A stretch of 32,336 bases of DNA, from the NCBI GenBank assembly GCA_020696345.1, contig JAEHCK010000051.1, positions 1 to 32,336 of the forward strand, given 5' to 3'. Below are positions 18,240-27,839 of the stretch, piece after piece. The notes under the pieces are model-generated. The model was not told the DNA's origin. It saw nothing but the letters and a program-made list of their open reading frames with translations, and made no database searches. The translations under genes and the position numbers were made by a program. This stretch comes from Thermoplasmata archaeon. Its GTDB lineage: Archaea > Thermoplasmatota > Penumbrarchaeia > JAEHCK01. Positions within the stretch are counted from its first letter, which is position 1, and each line of letters begins with the position of its first letter.

Positions 18240-21200
18240 ATGATTGAAAAAGTGGCAGGGGATAGAAAAATAGACAAAAATAATAAAAATCAATTTTTCG
18301 ATTATAAATCAATACCTAAGAAAAAAATAATTTTAATTTTTTCGATAATTGGGATCTTAATAATCGCATCTGTTTCATCGGTTGTATTTTTTGCATTTCA
18401 AGAAGAAGATGGAGACAAGACAAAAAAGGTTGAAGAACCAGATAATATTTTAGATTCAGATAATGATGGATATTCGGATGTCCAAGATGCATTTCCTGAT
18501 AACCCGAATGAATGGTTAGATACGGATAAAGATGGGCTCGGAGACAATGCTGACCCTGATGATGATAATGATGGTGTGCCTGATGTTATTGAGGAAGCAA
18601 TAGGTACTGATAGTAAAAATCATAAAGATATTCCAAGTGATGACGAACTAGAAAATTTTAAAGACCTTCCATCAAATTTAACCGATTATAAATCTAGAGA
18701 AATAGAAGGAATAATAATTTATGATAAAACCTCAAACAATTATAAGACCCAAGAAGCGGAAAATACTGGTTATTTAGTATCATTAGAAAAAAATACACGA
18801 AATTCAGAGGTAAATTATACTACTACAAAAATTGTAGTGCCAGAAAACTTTTCTAACATTGTCTCTGGTAATTTCAAGGTAATATCTGATATGAATGCGA
18901 CGTATTTGATAAAATCTATTCCAACCAATACTACAGATGCAACAAACAAAATTCTAGAAGATATTTCTCAGTTTGATTTTCAAAATGTTGAAACCGATTT
19001 TATCTCAGTTGGCATTAGTTACAATCATTATACATACGGAATAGGAATTAATGAAAATAGTGAATTTATCTATGTCACTTTCGACGATAATCCAACAATG
19101 TTTACCAATGTTCATGTAACTGGCACGGTTGTGCCGATTGAATTTTTTATGAAAATAGGTATAATTAATATTGATATAATGACCAAACTCAATGATTCTA
19201 AAAATATTTTTAATATGAATATTGATGATGAATTGCCATCATTTCTAATTGTCAATAATATGTCCTATAAGCCAGATATCATTAAAGGAGATTCGTATAC
19301 AGTAATTAGACCCAACGAAGTTGCAGATCTAGCAGATAATTTAAGCTCGGGGGGCATATTAAAATTAACCAATATAGCTCGAAACATAACTGAACAAATA
19401 ATCATCCTGGGCGATTATAATAATCGAATTGATAATTCTACATTATGGCTGATATTTTCACCGATAGATCTAGAACCGTCATTACTTACTGGCATTGTTG
19501 AAATAAATGTTGTAGAAAGTGATTTTGAGTTATTAAAGAAAAGATTGAATGTAGATTTTTCTTATAATATAGATTTATCGTTCAAAATAAAAGTGGCTGT
19601 TACGCACGACAAAGCTCCCAATAAAGCTAGTGACTATAGAACTCGAGAAGTTCATGAAACTTGGAATGATGTTAAAGGCTCTAATGAAGTTATGGTTGAA
19701 TCTGTTCAATTGAATAATTTTGCTTTGGTTGTTGATGTTGAAAATCTAATTGATGGTTTAGCAGAGTCGCTTGAGATATCCGAGGATCAAATTAAGCATA
19801 TAAAATCTTTAACTTCATTTCGAAACCCAGCCATTGCACTGCTTGTTGATCAAAATTTTACAAAAGCATTTGAAGGAGATTTTGATCTACTTTGGAATTT
19901 TTCAGGCTTGGCAATACTGCCAGAATTTAATGATTACGAGACCAGAGCCATAAAATCCGATAGTCTTCTTTATCATTTAAGGCTTGAGGGAGTTCTCTAT
20001 AATTTATGGAATTATCTGAATTTGGAACATGGAATTCTACGGGATATGCCATTGATTATTGCAGACTCCTATTCAATTTTAAAAGAAACAGAAATAACCA
20101 CATTATCAGAACTTCATAATCAAAAAGATCAAATAATCGGAGACAAAACTGTAAGTTTTTTAAAAGTTAATGGATTTCTATTTGGAACATCATTAAAGAA
20201 AATAGGGATAGAAGTAAGCGAAAAGATTTATCCACAAATAAGCTATTTATTGAAAGCTATACCAATTGATATTGGTTTTTATGATTTCATGGATTTCAAT
20301 CTTGAAAATGATCAGATCAAAACATACCATGTGCCAGTTCTTACATTAGAATGGGGTTTTTGTGACACAATTTTAGGAAATCGAGTCGAATTAGAAGGAT
20401 TTTATGTCAGCATTGAGAATGCGATTCAAAAAGGAATTGAGTTTTCACGTGAATTATTAAATAATACAGAATTAGGAGAAGAATTTAACAAATACTCAAA
20501 ATCGATCTTTAACTCGCCCGTTCTTTTGGATATTTTAGAAAAAGCCTCAAATTCACCGGCTCAATTATTAAAAGGGTTCTTTTTAGCTTTTAATTATAAA
20601 GAATTGGAGCCGGAACTCGAAACTACTTTACCCTCGTTTTATCCAGCAGAGGCGCTATCCAATAATGAGGTCAAAATTCATCTTGAAGTTGAAGGTATAG
20701 GAATAGGGACTTCTTTAAAAACCATTGCCCAGGGCAATTTAGACGATTTACCTATCGATGTTGGTGTGTATATTTTATTCGATAGAACAAAAAATAATTT
20801 TCCAACTTATACTCCATATTATGAAGTACCATTAATATTTTTAACACCGGAAAAGGCTCCGACTTACCTGGGAAAACCAATAAAAGTGAATGGATTATAT
20901 ATCAATACAAAAGTAGTTAGGGATTCTTTTATTGATTCAGTCTCAAATTTCATAGGTGTCGATAATACACATCCATTTGATAAATTAGATCAGATTTCTA
21001 CTATTACAAGATTTACAGATAATATAATAAAAGTTTTTGACGGATTTATTTATGTTTATGAGATATCTGAAGTGCCGGAAGATCTAAGGCCCGCAGATTT
21101 AAAAATAACTGGTCTGATCGCGGAAGATAGTATTTGGGTCACATCAGACCCTTATGATGATTATAAGGTAATAATACCAGAAAATTCGGCCATAAAAAAT

Positions 21201-23714
21201 GGTGAATGGAACTTCTGTTATCCTAAAATTAAAGCAACTATATTTAACGAAGGCGGACAAAGGGATATGGCAAATATTCAATTTTTATTGACAGATCCAT
21301 CTAATAAACAAGAGAATATTAATGCAACCTCTTTTAATGTACCTGGCGGCGATTCACGACCGGGATATGCATTAAAACTTATAGATGAACCTGAAATTGG
21401 AAATTATGATGTTAAAGCTTATTTATTTAAAAATGGAACTTTCAAAGAATATATTGAAAATAAAGCGACAACATTCAGTGTAAAAAAATTAGCTGGTAAT
21501 ATCTCTGTTAAAAATATGCAAATGCGGTCATGGGAAACAAAAGATTTAGAAGTAAATATAACAAATACCGGTTCATTTGACACTGCATATACTGTTGTTG
21601 CAATCTTAATTCCTGATAGGTTTTTTGGAATTTATATCAATGATGGAAATATTTTATCTTTAAATTTAATCAAATTTAAAACTACCTCAATAATTTCGCC
21701 TGGAAACACTGAAAGCATTGATTTTGAGATCTCAACGAGATGGTCTGGGGGGAAAATACATCTCTTTTTGTTCAATGGAACAAAAACATCGATGATAGAT
21801 GTAATTAGAGATGGATTAACTAATGTAATTTCAATTTTACAGAATTCGATTCAACCGGGTAACAATGTCATTTTTGAAGGAATTGATTCGATAATTGATT
21901 ATTTTATGTTATCACATGGAGTTAGTAATATTGATTTTGAATATGTGGAAGAGATTATTGGAGGTAATGTGGAAAAATCAAATGATTATTATTATGGGGA
22001 TGGATCAGATTATGTTGTCGTAACTTTAAATATGACAATTGAAAAAATAGCAGAACTGCCGGATTATTTGAAAGATTGGTTATGGGAAAATAGAATGATG
22101 AATGTAACTATTTATAAAAATAATATTTTCATAAAAGAACAATCAAGAAAATTAACATTGTTAGATAATTTTCAATTAGATCCATCTAAAAAGAATTATG
22201 AATTTTCGATAAATATTGGAGAAAATTATGGATATGGAAACTTCAGATTTAATGTTTCATTAGTTGCTAAGGATAATCAAGGTATATTTAGAGTAATCGA
22301 TGTGTATCAAATTCAAAAAGAGATAAGAATAAATATCTCAGATGCAGAAATTATTGATATTTCACCGAATGTTATGCCAATTAATACTAATAATAATCAA
22401 TTAAAAATTACTGTACAAAATACAGGAAATGTAACCCAAAAATTTCATGTAAAATTATATGATTTGAAAACTGGGTTAGACAAATGGTTTATTATTAGAA
22501 AAGTAAAAGAGACATCAATATCATATGAATCAAATGAAATAACAATTATAATTTTTGTGATTAATTCAAAGAGTGATTCCATAAATGGTAGTTTTAAAAT
22601 TTCTTTAGAACCTTATTCATCTATAACTGACATTTCAGATTTAGATACAAAATACCATCATATCAATGTCGGTCCTAAAATAAAATTTATTGAAATATCA
22701 AATTCAAGTTCTTCGGGTAATGATGATACTAGATACTTGGATAACCGCGGTTATTACATTTATTGTGATCTGATAGATGTTAATCAAATCAACTTAGTAA
22801 ATCTGATTTATGATTATGATGGAGAATTAATAAATGATATTGAGGGGACAATATCTCTGACATTATTTTCCGGTAATCAATATAGAACCATTTCTCCAAT
22901 TCCAGAAAATACTTCAGCAACGAAAGTTACATTTCAAATAAATGCTAGTGATAATAATATAGATCCTATGTATAGTTTATACAAATCTTCATATTCGTTA
23001 TGGATAGACACACCGGATTATTTTATTGGCGCTAAAACATTGACACTTGGCAGTAGCTGGAATGAATCTATTGGTTACAGTAATGATATTTGGGATGTTT
23101 TTAAAATAACAATTTCTTCCTCTCAAGGAGTGCTATTTAATCTAACACATTCTGTTTTTTCAAATTTTGATTTGTATTTTTATAATGAAACTTATCAAAG
23201 ACTTAGTTATTCTAATTCAAATTTTAAAATTCCCTTTTTTCCAGATGAACAAATTGAATGGTATTTTTATCCAGGTGCAACCGGGACATATTATATTTGT
23301 GTATATTATTATGATGGAATAATTAAAGGACCTGGAAATTACACACTTTCAATTAAAACAGGATCTGTAGACGCACCAAAAGATTATTTAAAGGGATTCT
23401 TGGTTTTTGATGGCACCACAGTGAATGGAAAATTAACACCCGTTACAGATATCAAAGATTGTTATAAAATATATTTAAATGTAGGACAAACATTATATGT
23501 AAATATGACTTCAATTTCAACCGGTTCAGACTTCGATTTATATTTATATAATATGACACACAATGAAAAAGATTCTCAATCACACCATATCCCTTTAAAT
23601 ATTGATGAAAGGGCTTCATATACTGCAAATATTGCAGGCTATTATTACATAGAAGTAATCTATTTCATAGGTTTATGGGGTACATATACTTTAACATTTG
23701 ATGTTGATGGTTAA
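18240..23714 (+). CDS. Large signal-anchored surface protein with calcium repeats and two C-terminal PPC-like domains; function unknown
   Basis: 1824 residues. A basic N-terminus and one hydrophobic helix (about 30-52, IILIFSIIGILIIASVSSVV) probably anchor it with the bulk outside. Thrombospondin-type-3 calcium repeats follow (about 68-130: DSDNDGYSDVQDAF, DTDKDGLGDNADPDDDNDG). The long middle is unrecognised but contains diverged internal repeats (about 578-620, 637-725 and 810-890) sharing L-x-x-x-G and GTSLK..., P-I-D-(I/V)-G-x-Y. Two CARDB-like beta-sandwich stretches occur at about 1075-1230 and 1370-1490. The C-terminus carries two pre-peptidase C-terminal (PPC) domains (about 1600-1710 and 1715-1824). 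There is no catalytic signature and no C-terminal anchor. AGGAGGGG (about 18226-18232) gives a firm start; a TATA-like CTTAAAAATA lies near 18190. Codons are far more AT-rich than in the 14-17 kb genes. Confidence 0.85.
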   Translation: MIEKVAGDRKIDKNNKNQFFDYKSIPKKKIILIFSIIGILIIASVSSVVFFAFQEEDGDKTKKVEEPDNILDSDNDGYSDVQDAFPDNPNEWLDTDKDGLGDNADPDDDNDGVPDVIEEAIGTDSKNHKDIPSDDELENFKDLPSNLTDYKSREIEGIIIYDKTSNNYKTQEAENTGYLVSLEKNTRNSEVNYTTTKIVVPENFSNIVSGNFKVISDMNATYLIKSIPTNTTDATNKILEDISQFDFQNVETDFISVGISYNHYTYGIGINENSEFIYVTFDDNPTMFTNVHVTGTVVPIEFFMKIGIINIDIMTKLNDSKNIFNMNIDDELPSFLIVNNMSYKPDIIKGDSYTVIRPNEVADLADNLSSGGILKLTNIARNITEQIIILGDYNNRIDNSTLWLIFSPIDLEPSLLTGIVEINVVESDFELLKKRLNVDFSYNIDLSFKIKVAVTHDKAPNKASDYRTREVHETWNDVKGSNEVMVESVQLNNFALVVDVENLIDGLAESLEISEDQIKHIKSLTSFRNPAIALLVDQNFTKAFEGDFDLLWNFSGLAILPEFNDYETRAIKSDSLLYHLRLEGVLYNLWNYLNLEHGILRDMPLIIADSYSILKETEITTLSELHNQKDQIIGDKTVSFLKVNGFLFGTSLKKIGIEVSEKIYPQISYLLKAIPIDIGFYDFMDFNLENDQIKTYHVPVLTLEWGFCDTILGNRVELEGFYVSIENAIQKGIEFSRELLNNTELGEEFNKYSKSIFNSPVLLDILEKASNSPAQLLKGFFLAFNYKELEPELETTLPSFYPAEALSNNEVKIHLEVEGIGIGTSLKTIAQGNLDDLPIDVGVYILFDRTKNNFPTYTPYYEVPLIFLTPEKAPTYLGKPIKVNGLYINTKVVRDSFIDSVSNFIGVDNTHPFDKLDQISTITRFTDNIIKVFDGFIYVYEISEVPEDLRPADLKITGLIAEDSIWVTSDPYDDYKVIIPENSAIKNGEWNFCYPKIKATIFNEGGQRDMANIQFLLTDPSNKQENINATSFNVPGGDSRPGYALKLIDEPEIGNYDVKAYLFKNGTFKEYIENKATTFSVKKLAGNISVKNMQMRSWETKDLEVNITNTGSFDTAYTVVAILIPDRFFGIYINDGNILSLNLIKFKTTSIISPGNTESIDFEISTRWSGGKIHLFLFNGTKTSMIDVIRDGLTNVISILQNSIQPGNNVIFEGIDSIIDYFMLSHGVSNIDFEYVEEIIGGNVEKSNDYYYGDGSDYVVVTLNMTIEKIAELPDYLKDWLWENRMMNVTIYKNNIFIKEQSRKLTLLDNFQLDPSKKNYEFSINIGENYGYGNFRFNVSLVAKDNQGIFRVIDVYQIQKEIRINISDAEIIDISPNVMPINTNNNQLKITVQNTGNVTQKFHVKLYDLKTGLDKWFIIRKVKETSISYESNEITIIIFVINSKSDSINGSFKISLEPYSSITDISDLDTKYHHINVGPKIKFIEISNSSSSGNDDTRYLDNRGYYIYCDLIDVNQINLVNLIYDYDGELINDIEGTISLTLFSGNQYRTISPIPENTSATKVTFQINASDNNIDPMYSLYKSSYSLWIDTPDYFIGAKTLTLGSSWNESIGYSNDIWDVFKITISSSQGVLFNLTHSVFSNFDLYFYNETYQRLSYSNSNFKIPFFPDEQIEWYFYPGATGTYYICVYYYDGIIKGPGNYTLSIKTGSVDAPKDYLKGFLVFDGTTVNGKLTPVTDIKDCYKIYLNVGQTLYVNMTSISTGSDFDLYLYNMTHNEKDSQSHHIPLNIDERASYTANIAGYYYIEVIYFIGLWGTYTLTFDVDG

Positions 23715-24222
23715 CATTATTGTGATATGTAAAAAATTTGAAATATTGAACTCAAACAATTTTTCTTCCGATATAGCCTTATCGAAACCTCAAAATATAA
23801 AAGGGTGACAAAATTGAATAAAAAAAATATCCATCTTGCTCCACGCCCTAATTTTAATACTTTGGAAAGGGAGAAGTTTGGATTTACTTAATACCTTACT
23901 ATTTTAAAATGCTTATATTCGGATTTACAGATAAGAACGGATGTTATATGATGTGTCGAAGCCCGCTAACAATTTTTCTTCTAAAATACAATCATTATCT
24001 ATATTTCTTAACCTCTTATTTGTTTTGGAGAATTTGAATCTTTTTAATCCATATCTGGATAATTACAAATACTACTTTTGAATAAAGGCACTATTTTCTT
24101 TGCATTTAAATGAGGTATTCTCGTTGATGCTAAAAGCTAATCATAGTCTAATTTCCACAAACACTTATCTAAAAATACATTCAAAAAACTGTCCCCCGTC
24201 ACTTTCAAAAAGCTCTTTTCCC
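23715..24222. other. AT-rich spacer between convergent genes
   Basis: No gene is seen. The 14-mer AACAATTTTTCTTC occurs twice (23755-23768 and 23968-23981); each contains a T tract of the kind that ends archaeal transcripts, so the first may terminate the 18.2-23.7 kb gene. One copy of a 16-bp repeat (23931-23946) is also here. Confidence 0.45.
23931..23946 (+). repeat. 16-bp direct repeat, left copy
   Basis: ATAAGAACGGATGTTA here is identical to 26027-26042. The two copies bracket the phosphoesterase-exonuclease gene. The first 8 bases, with a preceding CAG, recur inverted at 26935-26945, which by itself could be chance. Confidence 0.7.
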
Positions 24223-25986
24223 TTATATTTTTTGTTTAATTTCATTTCTATCCTTCGTCCAAAGTAGTTTACATATGTCAATCATTTGAAGCAAATCAAT
24301 TTTGTTTCTTTCTTTTATTCCTTGTATTATTTCTTCTTTTGGAGGACAATAACGACACGATTTGTTAGAGATAATTAAATGATCTGCATATAACCCAGCA
24401 ATATGTCCTGGGATAAGTTCAATTATGTTTTTTTTAGGAAAAAGTGCCCCATATAATTCGTGTAATCTATAACTATACCATATAACACAATTAGAAGTTC
24501 TTTGACATGCATCTATAAATTTAATAGCCATATTTGTCCTTTCCAATATAGGGTATAATGCATTACGATCATATCTTGTCCAAGAAACTAAAGAAGTTAT
24601 TTGATTTTGTTTTAGATACTCTTGAAACTCTTTTTTCTCTTCAGGAAATAGGAATTGCCTTAACTCCCCGCCATACCACAGTCCGATAAGCCACAATTTT
24701 CCTGGTATAGGTCCATTGACGAGACCTGTTTCTACATCGACAAATGCATGCTTATCTGGATTTATAGTTATCCCTCTAATTATCTTTGGTTTTTTCCACT
24801 TTAAGCTTTCAATTCTTTCTTTAATTCTTTTTGCATCAACACCAAGACTTTCTATTTTCTCCATGGTTTCATATAGTTCTTCAGGAGATCTAAGGCAACG
24901 TAGTTTCCAAGGGCTTAAATTTCTCAAAGCTTCGTTAATATTTACACTCATACTTTCTCTGTTCTTATTTATCGTTACATCCCATCTTTTCTCTTTAAGT
25001 TTACTTCGAATAGTACTCATACCTCGTATTGTACGCATGGTTTTTTCTTCTACAGTTCTCATTTCTACCGACCAATCATTTGTGTCGATTAAAGCATAGT
25101 TTCCATAAGATGGATCTCTGTCTTGTGAACTGACATTAATAACGAGTGTATCTCCAATCTTTTCAGAAATTCCACCCCATATATGTGAATGACCACAGAT
25201 GACTAATTTCGGATGATATTTCTTTATAGTTTCTAACAATTGTTTTGAACCTATATGATCTATACCGAACCTAACCGATAAATCCAATGTTCCCAATGGG
25301 GGCAAGTGTGATAAATATATGTCTGCATATTCCGTAGGTTTATTTTTAATTTTATTTGTTAAGCCAAATTCACATTCACACCCAAATATAGTAATTTTCT
25401 CGCTTTTCTTTTGGATTGTGAACTTTCCGAAACTAGGATTTATAGGAGTATAAATACCTCTCCCTATTGTAGATGTGACATCTGTTTTTAAATCTTCGTT
25501 AGGATTGGGTTCAGTTTCTTTTGAAAAGAAAAATGAAAGATTATTAATTTTTTTGATTGTTATTTTTCTTTTTGGTGTTTCAGTTATAATATAATGTTTA
25601 CCGTTGATAAAAATGTATTCATTATGAATTCGTGTATAATATGTGCTGTCCGTATGTAGTACAAAATCGTCATTGCCATTAACATAATAAAATGGTATTC
25701 TTAACTTTTGTAAAATATCATTGCTCTGAAAATCTATTTCTTGTATATTTTTTTTAAAGTTATGTGTAAAAAGCTTATTTTGTTTGTCTAATACTGGTTT
25801 CAAATCTGGATAATTTAATTTCAAAAGATTACTCGGTGTTTTTAATAATAAAGATTTATCGAGTCTGACAAACCTATTAAGGTCGTCTCCTGCATATAAA
25901 ATCATATCAGGTTTATGATCAGTTACGATATCTGTTATCATTTCTAAAGGCTGAATTCTCCAATCACTGATAGCAAGTATTTTCAT
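24223..25986 (-). CDS. Calcineurin-like metallophosphoesterase fused to an RNase H-like (YprB/DEDD) exonuclease domain
   Basis: About 587 residues, cytosolic. The N-terminal half is a calcineurin-like phosphoesterase: SDWR (Asp8), AGDD (Asp34), NGNDD (Asn105), SHLPP (His227) and CGHSHIWG (His266, His268). The usual D-x-H of motif I is D-x-R here and GNH(D/E) is GND, so metal binding may differ or be weakened. After a helical linker (about 340-400), residues about 412-578 resemble the YprB-type RNase H-like domain: VDVET (Asp417, Glu419), SWTRYDR (Asp473) and ERNKIDLL (Asp564) give a DEDD set. Cys544 and Cys547 (CRYC) form an extra pair. It is likely a nuclease or nucleic-acid phosphatase. ATG 25986 lies 7 nt after GAGGT; an earlier ATG at 25992 is too close to it. 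The next gene upstream, on the same strand, is also a nuclease. AT-rich. Confidence 0.82.
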   Translation of the reverse strand: MKILAISDWRIQPLEMITDIVTDHKPDMILYAGDDLNRFVRLDKSLLLKTPSNLLKLNYPDLKPVLDKQNKLFTHNFKKNIQEIDFQSNDILQKLRIPFYYVNGNDDFVLHTDSTYYTRIHNEYIFINGKHYIITETPKRKITIKKINNLSFFFSKETEPNPNEDLKTDVTSTIGRGIYTPINPSFGKFTIQKKSEKITIFGCECEFGLTNKIKNKPTEYADIYLSHLPPLGTLDLSVRFGIDHIGSKQLLETIKKYHPKLVICGHSHIWGGISEKIGDTLVINVSSQDRDPSYGNYALIDTNDWSVEMRTVEEKTMRTIRGMSTIRSKLKEKRWDVTINKNRESMSVNINEALRNLSPWKLRCLRSPEELYETMEKIESLGVDAKRIKERIESLKWKKPKIIRGITINPDKHAFVDVETGLVNGPIPGKLWLIGLWYGGELRQFLFPEEKKEFQEYLKQNQITSLVSWTRYDRNALYPILERTNMAIKFIDACQRTSNCVIWYSYRLHELYGALFPKKNIIELIPGHIAGLYADHLIISNKSCRYCPPKEEIIQGIKERNKIDLLQMIDICKLLWTKDRNEIKQKI

Positions 25987-26026
25987 AGTCATTACCTCTA
26001 ATTATTGGCGGGCAAAGACATCTAAT

Positions 26027-26042
26027 ATAAGAACGGATGTTA
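26027..26042 (+). repeat. 16-bp direct repeat, right copy
   Basis: Identical to 23931-23946 (ATAAGAACGGATGTTA). It lies in the 131-bp gap between the phosphoesterase-exonuclease gene and the winged-helix nuclease gene, so it could be an att-like scar or a shared regulatory site. Confidence 0.7.
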
Positions 26043-26117
26043 GGCAAGTCTGTTAAGGCCGAAATTACAAAGGAATTTTACGTTTGACACTGGGCGGGGC
26101 TTTCTATCTGGAATTTT

Positions 26118-26861
26118 TTAACTAAACAGTTCGTTTTCAATAAGTTTCATATATTTATTGACATAGAAACTGTCGGGTTCATGTTTAAGAGGTCTTACTC
26201 TAATTTCAAATTGAGGAATCTCTGCATTTGTGCTATCAAAAAATATTAATCCAATACCAAAAATAAGACATAGTGATTCTATTCTTGATTTATCTTCTTC
26301 GCTAGAGTTTTTTGGGATTACAATATAAACCTTATGACTAAATATTTTATAGGCACAGGACTGTCCAAAAGCAGTAATTAATCCTGAAGTATCTGTTTTT
26401 ATTTCAGCAGAAACAATTATAACTTCAGGTTTTATAATATCTGAAGGCATAGGTTTTTTAATCCCAATAACATCAGGAGTTCCCCACTTGTCCCTAAAGC
26501 GATTACCTCCTAATGAAATAGCTTTAGTGCACTCCTCCAATTCGTTTTTTAAATAATCAGCAAATGGTTGATAAAAATCTTGTTCAGAAACTTCTACTCT
26601 TTCTATTGTTTCTGTTGCTTCTTCAGGAGTTACTTGCGTTTCCCTAAATGAAGTATGCCTAAATAAACCTCTATCTGCTTTATATACTTCATTAGGAATT
26701 GTAATATCTAAATTCCATACTGTGCCGTGAATAGTGTTTATAGGAAAGGCTGGAAAACTTACTTTTATCATATTAACTAATTGAGAATACCTTATTCCCT
26801 GAGTATTATTTCTCAATAACTCAACTGCTTTTAATTTGATTTGGTTTTTTCTTGTTGGCAT
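26118..26861 (-). CDS. Winged-helix/PD-(D/E)XK restriction-endonuclease-like protein
   Basis: 247 residues. Residues about 7-70 look like a HARE/winged-helix DNA-binding domain (LKAVELLRNNTQGIRYSQLV ... ADRGLFRH). After an acidic linker, about 92-215 fits a PD-(D/E)XK nuclease: a helix DFYQPFADYLKNELEE, then GTPDVIGI (Asp130), the catalytic VSAEIKT (Glu153-x-Lys155), Gln167 in the following helix, and core strands KVYIVIP and GIGLIFFD. This is typical of stand-alone restriction-like or Mrr-like proteins. No methyltransferase is in the window, so modification-dependent or phage-directed cutting is possible but unproven. There is no Shine-Dalgarno; an AT-rich TATA-like ATTTAAATATT lies about 28 nt upstream of ATG 26861, fitting a leaderless mRNA. 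It lies upstream of the phosphoesterase-exonuclease gene on the same strand. Confidence 0.8.
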   Translation of the reverse strand: MPTRKNQIKLKAVELLRNNTQGIRYSQLVNMIKVSFPAFPINTIHGTVWNLDITIPNEVYKADRGLFRHTSFRETQVTPEEATETIERVEVSEQDFYQPFADYLKNELEECTKAISLGGNRFRDKWGTPDVIGIKKPMPSDIIKPEVIIVSAEIKTDTSGLITAFGQSCAYKIFSHKVYIVIPKNSSEEDKSRIESLCLIFGIGLIFFDSTNAEIPQFEIRVRPLKHEPDSFYVNKYMKLIENELFS

Positions 26862-27304
26862 ATAATTGAATAAAAGGATATTAATATTTAAATCTTATTG
26901 GAAAGCCTCGTTCGAGTAATATGTCGCTTAACCAGTTCTTATCTGCATTATTTTTTCATATATCTCTCTAATATCGAATGCTATCCACATTCTTTGTATA
27001 ATCTTTTTTATCAATATTCCTCCCATTTACAAATTTATCCCTTCCTATTAACATAATGCTCGTATACTACCCACAGCTAATTGTCCTTTGTTCTTCTTGT
27101 TTTCTCTTTCATAGGTTGAGTGGTGCAATCCAGGTAAAGCTTTCCATTTAAAAAAAAATATCAACCATTATCCAGCTTTCACTTTTCAATAGATTCACAA
27201 TGAAATCGAAAACATTTAAGAATCGGACAAAGAAACCAGTGGGTTTGATATTATCTTAAGAGAAAAATTTAATTTATAGTTAAACAATCTATGTAATCAG
27301 AGTA
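26862..27304. other. AT-rich spacer between divergent genes
   Basis: Contains the leaderless promoter of the leftward nuclease gene (about 26885-26900) and, for the rightward MntA gene, a TATA-like AATTTATAGTT near 27268-27280. Nothing else is recognised and no small gene is supported. Confidence 0.4.
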
Positions 27305-27607
27305 GTGGAAAAAATGAAAGAAATTAAACAAATAAAAAAGATGATAACTTCACATAAGGATATTCTTAAAACTAAATTTAATGTCAAAGAAATTGGGATA
27401 TTTGGATCCTTTATACAAGGAAATCAGAATAAGGAAAGTGATGTTGATATATTAGTTGATTTTACTAAACCTGTTGGTTTAATTGAATTTATCAAACTTG
27501 AAGAATATCTCAAAGATCTGTTAGGTATCAAAGTGGATCTTGTACTTAAGGAGGGTATAAAGCCAGCACTTAGAAGTAATATCCTTCAACAGGCGGTCTA
27601 TGTATGA
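27305..27607 (+). CDS. mntA: MntA-type minimal nucleotidyltransferase antitoxin
   Basis: A 100-residue single-domain MNT nucleotidyltransferase. The signature GSX(10)DXD is seen as Gly34-Ser35...Asp46-Val-Asp48 (FGSFIQGNQNKESDVDILVD), with a third carboxylate, Asp78 (KVDLV). In established HEPN/MNT toxin-antitoxin pairs MntA neutralises the HepT RNase by adding AMP to it. The stop overlaps the next start (ATGA at 27604-27607), the usual tight coupling with hepT, but that partner is broken here. The start may be GTG 27305, about 30 nt after a TATA-like box (leaderless), or ATG 27314; the sequence does not decide. Catalytic residues look intact, so the protein may still be active. Confidence 0.88.
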   Translation: MEKMKEIKQIKKMITSHKDILKTKFNVKEIGIFGSFIQGNQNKESDVDILVDFTKPVGLIEFIKLEEYLKDLLGIKVDLVLKEGIKPALRSNILQQAVYV

Positions 27608-27758
27608 AAACTCGGGATCCAACAAGTTATTTAAAGGATATTCTCAACTCCATAATTCATATTGAGGAATATGTTTCAAATATAGTATAATCTGGGAGAC
27701 TATTCAAAATGATCTACCTCTGATAAAATCAGAGATAATGAAAATATTGGATAAATAA
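27604..27758 (+). pseudogene. hepT: hepT (HEPN toxin) remnant with internal deletion
   Basis: The ATG overlaps the mntA stop. The frame encodes MKTRDPTSYLKDILNSIIHI and a further EEYVSNIV, the typical HepT N-terminus, then stops at 27690. Two bases later another frame resumes with WETIQNDLPLIKSEIMKILD, the typical HepT C-terminus, to a stop at 27758. The middle of roughly 60 residues, including the R-X4-6-H RNase motif, is absent. This is a deletion at about 27687-27692, not a simple frameshift. The toxin should be dead. Confidence 0.85.
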
Positions 27759-27839
27759 TATTTTATCGAAAATAGATTTTTTTCACTGATTTCATACGGG
27801 CATATTGTCTAAAAGTGATAAAACTGTCTATTCTTTGCA

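Noticed and set aside
26935..26945. Terminal inverted repeat of the nuclease cassette (CAGATAAGAAC, inverted against 23928-23938)
   Set aside because: Only 11 bp match; one such match between regions of this size is expected about once by chance.
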